NCBI RefSeq assembly: GCF_963855985.1
Contig: NC_087093.1
Span: forward strand, 10,051,501 to 10,115,500
Reading direction: 5' to 3'
Length of the DNA: 64,000 bases
From: Ostrinia nubilalis
Lineage: Eukaryota > Arthropoda > Insecta > Lepidoptera > Crambidae
In this document: positions 57,700-64,000 of the stretch, in pieces
Position numbering within the stretch: the stretch's first letter is position 1
How the letters are laid out: the number at the start of each line of letters is the position of its first letter
Position numbers and translations under genes: made by a program
The notes under the pieces: generated by a model
Told to the model about the DNA's origin: nothing
Database searches by the model: none
What the model saw: the letters and a program-made list of their open reading frames with translations, nothing else

Positions 57700-60600
57700 A
57701 TAAAAGTGTTGTTTTGTGTGGACTAAATTAATGCTTGCAACGTTACAAAATGATTGTTATCAAAGTTTTTATCATCTTATTGACATTAAATGAAGAAATT
57801 ATATGTAAAGTTTGCTCATTTCAGCGTCAAATTATGGAACCCTAAAGATGGGCACTGAATCGTCGTTGACACGCAAGCGCGGGACCCAAACGCGATAGCA
57901 CGCGAGCTGTGAAGGCGCCATTTCTTAGATATAATAAATAACACAATTGGTAACAAATGTGTGCCCTTGGCATCAACATACTACGCTAACAGCTTTAGTC
58001 AATTTGTTATTTCTCATCCTTCGATCAATAGTGCTTAGTCCTATTATTGATTTGGTGCTTTCACAAAAATATCTTTGAGAACTGCTAAATATTTAAGATT
58101 TTACAAAATAGGAAAGCAACAAGCTCATGAATATCTATTCGCTTTTATATTGAAGAATTGTTATTTTAATTCACATAAACGTAAAAGAAGATAATTCCGT
58201 ATTCATCATGCGGCCCGTCATTGCATTTCACCGTCAGCGGCGTACGAGGAAACTCTGTATAAATTCAATAATGCTATTTGTGTTCATATTTACAGAGGGC
58301 AAAGAAACCATTTCTCACGTAATATATCTAAGTCGCAATGCTGAAGGTAAATAAGCAAGTTTCCCTTAGCGAATGAATTTCATATCGTCATAACCAGGTA
58401 GCTTGCGAAATTCAAGTCACGTTCACACACCAGCAAATAATATTATGAGAGAAATCGTGTCTGGTAGAAGCATAACTTTATCGGCTCATGATGTAGGAGT
58501 CCGTTGTGTGTTTAGCTCTGTTCTTGAATAGTTTAGGGTATGGCACGTTTGACGAAGATCTAACCCATACGTCACGTCAAGAAGTTTGACGGCTTACAAT
58601 TTGGCATAAGCGTCCGTGGAACATCTGCCCAATTATCTCCAGGCCCGGGGCGACTGGTGCATATAGGCTTAGGTAGGCCTAGCAATGTGTTTTATGGATG
58701 TAACATGAGTGCCTGGAGTTTGTCAGTACAAGTTTCAAAATAAAACATGTCTGTTGTTCAGGCTCAATACCAAAAGGGAACAGTAAAAGGTGTTGTGTTC
58801 TAAAAATTATATCCCCCTAAAATCAACGGCTCCATTGGTTGAAACGTTTCAAGATAACCATCTAACTAGCTCCAAACAAACGTCGAAAATAATCAAAGTT
58901 ATGGCAATTCTAAGAAGTTGGTAATGGACGGGCGAATTCGAAAATACGTTATTCGAAATTGAAATGTCGACTATTCCCCAGTCAAAGCAGTATTAGGAGT
59001 AATCAAATCAAAACATTTGAAATGGAAAAATTATATTTTCTTTGTGAACTTTGTTGCTCTCAACGTGAACTTTGTAATCAATAATACAAATCATCTTGAA
59101 CATAATAGTACCTACTAAAAAGGATTGACTTGTAACAGCCAATAAATAAAAAGAACGAAAGTAGAAATAGTGCAATTCATTCTTGTTAAACTTTCGAAAG
59201 CTCCATTATGCAAATTTAAATTTTATCGTTCAAACGACGAAAAGTTATGTGACAGTTAATGCGACACAGTCGCATTCTTTCATCGTCTTATTTACTCAGT
59301 AGTATGGTTTGGCGTATTACGTCCGCTCGGTAAATAACGGTAAACCGAGTATTTGCACTGACAGTAAATGTCAACAAACTGTTCGCCTTGTACAGACTGG
59401 GAGTACAAACAGAGGTAATCCCCACTGCCTCGCTGTAGCCTCCAAGACGGGCACGATGAGAGATGTTCAACATTTTCAAATCGCACAATTGATTGTAGCT
59501 TTATTTTCAATTTGTCATCCGTACGATTGAGCATCCCTGCGAATGTTGTAAATTTATGTAGCAGCAAAGTTACGGTGGACCCGCTGCGCGCAGCCAATTT
59601 TCGAATGCCAGTAAATTTATAGGGACAGAATCCTTTGTTGCAAGACAGATTCAATGGTGATGTATCACGAAATAGCTCTGAGTAGGAGCCAGCGAGAACA
59701 AATCTGCTGTGAATATTTACAGTGCGAGCATAAATTATTCTTTATTGATTCGGGTTGTAGTTTGCACTCGTGTTAACAACTTTTTGGGAAAAGCTCGATT
59801 GAACTGATGCTTTGGATAAAACTTTAATGTTTGATATTATGAATTTACTTATTTTTATTTTCAGGTTTCGTTCCGAAATTGGTTTTCAATAAGAGTCAAT
59901 TTGGTGGCAAAAGTGGAATAATTAGGTACCAACCAAGTTAATATAGTTTGAGCATGGCAATCACCGCTGTGTATGTAACACTCGTAAAAGAAACAGCGCT
60001 GAAAGCGAGCTAAACAGTACATACCTATTTACGTAGTCCTGTAAGAGGCCTTATAACGGTCCAACATCTCATGCTCAGTAAGGCATTACCATAACTTGCT
60101 CGGCAAAAAGTAATCGACCGGCAAAACAAGCTATCTCGAAGCACATACACTAAGCCAGAATAGGACGTTTTTATTTTACCTCCGTTCCCCTAATGGTGCC
60201 CAGGGTACTGAATTACTCTAGCTGTTTCAATTTACATTTAGGCAGGCCAGGTGGAAGTATGGATGCGTCAATTTCCCTCTTGTACGTTATGAAACGAGAT
60301 AATACACAATTACGTGAACTCATAACTTTTTACGGTGAAAACAGACCTGTCTGGGTACCCTAAATAGAAAACTATTATCTTTTTAACGCAAAATTTTCAG
60401 TACCTTTTGTTGTTATGTAACAGTGATAGCACACAAAATGTGACATAAAGACGCCGGTTGAAATTATTAGAGTGTTACACGGTACCAAATAGTACATAAA
60501 ATTTTGAAAATATATGTACTTAAAACCATTTTTACTTTTTTTGTTTTAAATACTAATAATGTTTTACATTCAAACTAAAGATGTGTTTTCTCACCGTAAT

Positions 60601-61824
60601 TTCGAAGTAGGTAAGTATATTAATAAACAGCAAAGTCCAAGTTTTGAATGATTAATATGAGTAGGCACTCTATTCATAAAATATGTATAGTTTACTAGCT
60701 ATTTACTGAAAAAGCAGTACAACTACTATAAAATATTAATATAGAGCTTCAGGTCAAGTTCAGCTTTGATTAATATTATTACTATTTCGGGTAAGTGTTT
60801 AGAAACTTATTTAATATTTACTTTGAAATAAGTGACAAACATTTTTTTAAAAACAAAAATGAAACTAAAACTCTGAAAATAGCTTTATGTTGAACTAATG
60901 AAATAGTTGGCACATACAGCACAAAGCCAGTGGGTCAGTATTTAAAAGGCCGGGTAGCAGAGAAAATGGCGAAAATGAGGTTTTAATTTTTCATTTTTGA
61001 GGTACTAAACAGTAAAATTAAAGGCTAAGATTTTTTTTGGGTATAGTTGAGGATATTTTCTAGGGCTATTAACAGATGGAAACACGATTTGATGAAGTTG
61101 ACTCGATAGAATAAATTCCCAAATTACCTCTATTCGTTTTCTATCTATGGTTTTATTTTTAAAATAAGCGATTTGAGATTCTGAAGCTTTTACTAAACTA
61201 AAGTTCAGAAATAACTTGAGGGCTTTTAACGGATGAAATTTTTATATTGTGTCTTATTTAGTTACTATGTTAAAAAATGTGGAAAAAATCGCCCATGACG
61301 GCTTGGACAATCTCAATCAGTCGCGCGGTGGCGCTTACGGAGGACGGACGCGTGTCATTTTTTTGGCCGTGACAGTTCGCGATTTGTCAATATTTTTGAC
61401 AATGATGACTTTGATGAGTCACAGTATAATAATATCAGTGTTACTGGAGAAAGCTATGATAATAAAGAAATTATGAATTTTGTCTACCTATTGAAATTTA
61501 AATCGTTGGCATCTTTTTAAACTAAGACTCTACTCATGATACATAGTACATTACTCAAATATGAGACAAAACCAATGAGTTAAAATTACATTTTAATAGT
61601 ACCTACATACAATCGTCTTACACTCTTTAGAAGAGCACACTGACACAAATAAATAATAAAAAATTAGGTCAGTTGGTCAAATATAGGGGCAGCTGCACGT
61701 CACTGAAAGACGATTCTGTTTACTCAGCATCTGGGCTGGAGAACATGAATCCTTGCTTACAGATGCAGATGTAAATAGAGTTATAACTGGACAAATTTTA
61801 CATGAAATGTTTAACAGAAATCAG
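57700..61824. other. Upstream intron DNA, no gene seen
   Basis: About 4 kb without recognisable transposon ends, exons or RNA genes. The 120-aa minus ORF at 59292-59654 overlaps two other frames and has no family resemblance that I can see. Confidence 0.5.
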
Positions 61825-62195
61825 TTAACCCTACAGTGGTCGCGCGGATTACACCCGTAATCCACTCGTGCAAATTGTCGAATATTTTGAAATCGGTCAA
61901 CGCGATCGTTTTGATACTTCGTGTACTTTAAGTTGCATAGTCGAAGATCACACTTAATGACGTGTGAGCGCCAGGTCGCTTGTGGATGTGTCGCAAGAGC
62001 CCCGTAAATGCTGATGGTCTACCCGTGTAATCCGCGCGACCAATTACGTAAGTATTTTTTAAGTTACCTTTTTTACTTAATGTGTTTGTTTTTGCATTAT
62101 TAGTGTAAATCAATGCTTTATAATAAATAATTACGGCATGGGTATGTATTTACATTTGTGTTTTCAATAAAATCATTGTATTTGAGATAAAAATC

Positions 62196-62375
62196 ATGAA
62201 CAATAGACAAAAACCATAAATTGCAGAATGGCTAGAAGTAATTGACAATGAAAGCGTTTCTTCTGGCGACTCTTCGGTTTCTGATGAAGAAGTGCACATT
62301 CTTCCACAAGAGAACAAGTTTCTCAGACCAGTGATTAGCCATCTAACTCAGAACCATCACAGCGGAGTTTTTTAG
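62196..62375 (+). pseudogene. piggyBac transposase, N-terminal fragment
   Basis: Starts MNNRQKP, then TAA at codon 8, then IAEWLEVIDNESVSSGDSSV and SDEEVHILPQENKF. This is the acidic Ser/Asp/Glu-rich N-terminus usual in these transposases. The frame closes at 62375. From about 62339 the C-terminal piece is read in another frame, so the internal deletion joined the two out of frame. The domain with the catalytic Asp residues is absent. Confidence 0.75.
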
Positions 62376-62500
62376 GTCGCTACTTTGACTGCGGAAGAAA
62401 GCGAAATCAAAGTACTGGTAATACTTGTAATTCGTGCAACAAATTTATTTGTCCTAATCATTCCATGATGGCCTGTATCTCCTGTTCAAAATATGATTAA
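62339..62500 (+). pseudogene. piggyBac transposase, C-terminal Cys-rich end
   Basis: Frame PSNSEPSQRSFLGRYFDCGR followed by CNSCNKFICPNHSMMACISC and a stop at 62500. The C-x2-C...C-x2-H...C-x2-C spacing matches the C-terminal cysteine-rich domain of piggyBac transposases, which binds the terminal repeats. It has no start codon of its own. Confidence 0.78.
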
Positions 62501-62839
62501 TAAATAAGTGCAATTAGTACTTAATGATTCATAAACTGCCAAAGTTGCCATTTTCTTGATGAAAAATGATGATTTTTATGTTTTGCTTAATTTATAAACA
62601 CTGAGAAGAACTGCTCGTTTCTTTGATTGATTATTTCATTAACTAATACATAATAATAAATATAAAAAATAAAGAAACAGGTTTTTATAAAGAGATGTCT
62701 TCTTTTTTTACTCCATAAAATGGCTTACGCATGTAATCCGCGCGACCACTAACGTAATATTTTAGTGCGCGACCACCGTAGGGTTAAAAGGCACATACAT
62801 GGAATACCAATAAGGTTGCGGAGGGAAAGCTACCTATTA

Positions 62840-63268
62840 GGCCTCAGCCTCGAACTTAGCGGGCAGCGGGGCGGCGGCGGCGGCGGCGCGGGAGCGGCAG
62901 GATCTTATGCGTAAAATCAAATAGACCGGTTCTCGAAAACAGCGGCGCGGCAGCGGGGCGGCAGCGGGCAACGAGCGGGCAGCGGCGACGGAGCGGGCAA
63001 CGAGCGGGCAGCGCACTCCTTCTTTTGCCCACAATAAATCGAGCGTTAGGAATAAATTTGAATCGAAATAAGATTGTTGCCGTTGTTCAGACATTTCGTT
63101 TGCGAATAAAAACAAATATCGCGACAACACAACCCCGAACACAACACTTCGCCGCTAAAGCGCCGCGCGAGCTGCCCGCTTGTTTCGAGAACGGGTCTGC
63201 GTTGCCCGCCCCGCTCCAGCGCCGCCGCCGCTCCCGCCCCGCTGCCCGCTAAGTTCGAGGCTGAGGCC
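62840..63268. mobile_element. GC-rich Harbinger-like MITE
   Basis: 429 bp flanked by TTA (62837-62839 and 63269-63271). Terminal inverted repeats of about 35 bp begin GGCCTCAGCCTCGAACTTAG. The three-base TTA duplication and GGC start fit PIF/Harbinger. The interior is dominated by (CGG)n and GCGGGCAGCGG units arranged palindromically around an AT-rich centre. It stands out sharply from the AT-rich surroundings. ORFs in it (62837-63142, 63025-63392) are low-complexity by-products. Confidence 0.82.
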
Positions 63269-63283
63269 TTATAAACTAGCGGC

Positions 63284-63640
63284 CGCCCGCGACTTCGTTC
63301 GCGTGGACCTCGTTTTATCCCCGTTAGATATTGATGTTTTACCTCGTTTTACCCATGTTGATAGATGGCGTTTCACGGCTTCCCCCGAATGAATATTTAC
63401 GAACGTCATACCGTAGTTTGTCCAGTGCTGTAGATTTTAACCAATGACGATAGATGGCGCTTTTTAGACACGTCTTATTTATTTATTGAAATTTATTTGC
63501 CACATATCGTCATAATGTTAATCTGGGTTATAAACAATAATACTGTAAAGTTTCAACAAAATCCGTTCAGTAGTTTTTGCGTGAAAGAGTAACAAACATC
63601 CTGACATCCAAACTTTCGCCTTTATAATATTAGTAGGATA
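63284..63640 (+). mobile_element. Lepidopteran CGCCCGCGACTTCG repeat
   Basis: CTAGCGGCCGCCCGCGACTT...TTATAAACAATAATACTGTA...CTTTCGCCTTTATAATATTAGTAGGAT. Starts about 12 bases after the Harbinger-like MITE. Confidence 0.62.
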
Positions 63641-63713
63641 TTTCACAATCCAAACTAATATTTACTATTTAGCATTTACTTACAGTAAATATTAGTATGA
63701 ATTGTGAAATATT
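63638..63713. mobile_element. Short foldback (ATATTTCACAAT)
   Basis: 76-bp palindrome, arms ATATTTCACAATxCAxACTAAT / ATTAGTATGAATTGTGAAATAT, directly at the end of the preceding repeat. Confidence 0.65.
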
Positions 63714-63764
63714 TAAAATAAAAAAAGAATAAAACAAAATAGGGTTTCAAATTGCCTATCTATA

Positions 63765-63955
63765 TCTAATATTATAAAGAGGTAAAGTTTGTGTGTTTGT
63801 ATGTTTGTTAAATTGTAAGGGGTAATCTCGGGATCTACTGAACCGATTTTAAAAAATCTTTTACCAATAGAAAGCCACATTATATCTGAGTGTAATAGGT
63901 TATATAAAAACCGAAAAATTCCACGCAGGCGAACAGACATATAATAAAACTATTT
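63765..63955 (-). mobile_element. Lepidopteran repeat, 'GGATCTACTGAACCGATTTT' type
   Basis: CTAATATTATAAAGAGGTAA...GGATCTACTGAACCGATTTT...CCACGCAGGCGAACAGA. Same layout as 9185. Confidence 0.55.
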
Positions 63956-64000
63956 AACTGTCCTGCAATGAAAAGCTTGATCGGGTACAACACCTCAAGT

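Larger units (their letters stand above)
61829..62783 (+). mobile_element. piggyBac-type element, internally deleted
   Basis: 955 bp flanked by TTAA (61825-61828 and 62784-62787), with ends CCCTACAGTGGTCGCGCG and CGCGCGACCACCGTAGGG. A sub-terminal inverted motif, GTCGCGCGGATTACA, occurs on both sides. Inside are only the transposase N-terminus (62196-62375) and C-terminal Cys-rich end (62339-62500); the catalytic middle is gone. TTAA targeting and CCC ends are the signature of piggyBac. Confidence 0.92.

Noticed and set aside
59292..59654. 120-aa minus-strand ORF, one of the longest outside transposons
   Set aside because: Three frames on two strands are open here. The peptide shows no motif or family resemblance and no splice or promoter context. 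Likely chance.
62837..63392. Ala/Arg/Pro-rich ORFs in the GC-rich block
   Set aside because: They translate CGG-type low-complexity units of a MITE, with equal openness on both strands.

Overview
This window looks like nuclear DNA from a moth or butterfly (Lepidoptera). It is AT-rich and has no operons. It is full of repeats typical of lepidopteran genomes: 3' ends of LINEs coding a GRPPTRWTDDL-like tail and ending in (ATG)n or (GAAC)n, tRNA-derived SINEs, 'CGCCCGCGACTTCG' repeats, and many foldback MITEs. The species cannot be fixed from the sequence.

Host gene. I can support one protein-coding host gene, a TMTC-family gene (best match TMTC2) on the minus strand. A 982-bp exon (45351 to 44370) encodes the middle of the membrane domain. 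A 115-bp exon (13921 to 13807) encodes the first TPR repeat. Splice sites and codon phase fit exactly across a 30.4-kb intron. The first exons lie beyond 64000 or are too short to see, and the remaining TPR exons lie below 13807 or outside the window. Nearly everything else is intron filled with mobile DNA.

Layout. 1-13.8 kb: downstream intron with LINE 3' ends, one clear SINE, several MITEs and a diverged direct duplication. 13.9-35 kb: large intron with a 300-bp hairpin, a hAT element that itself carries a second hAT-like element and sits inside a repeat with a THAP-domain relic, an inverted duplication of a piggyBac transposase N-terminus, and TA-flanked CAGGGTG elements. 36.3-42.8 kb: one Jockey-clade LINE insertion whose 5' part is inverted relative to its 3' part (twin-priming structure), bounded by a 14-bp target duplication. 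A 1.85-kb foldback element interrupts its reverse transcriptase, and that foldback carries a hAT MITE. 44.4-45.4 kb: TMTC exon. 45.4-64 kb: upstream intron with more MITEs, the uninterrupted copy of the THAP repeat, a 320-bp hairpin, an internally deleted piggyBac element with TTAA ends, and a GC-rich Harbinger-like MITE.

I found no unknown multi-gene system. The most informative material is the layered insertion record, in which target duplications and empty sites allow insertions to be ordered in time.
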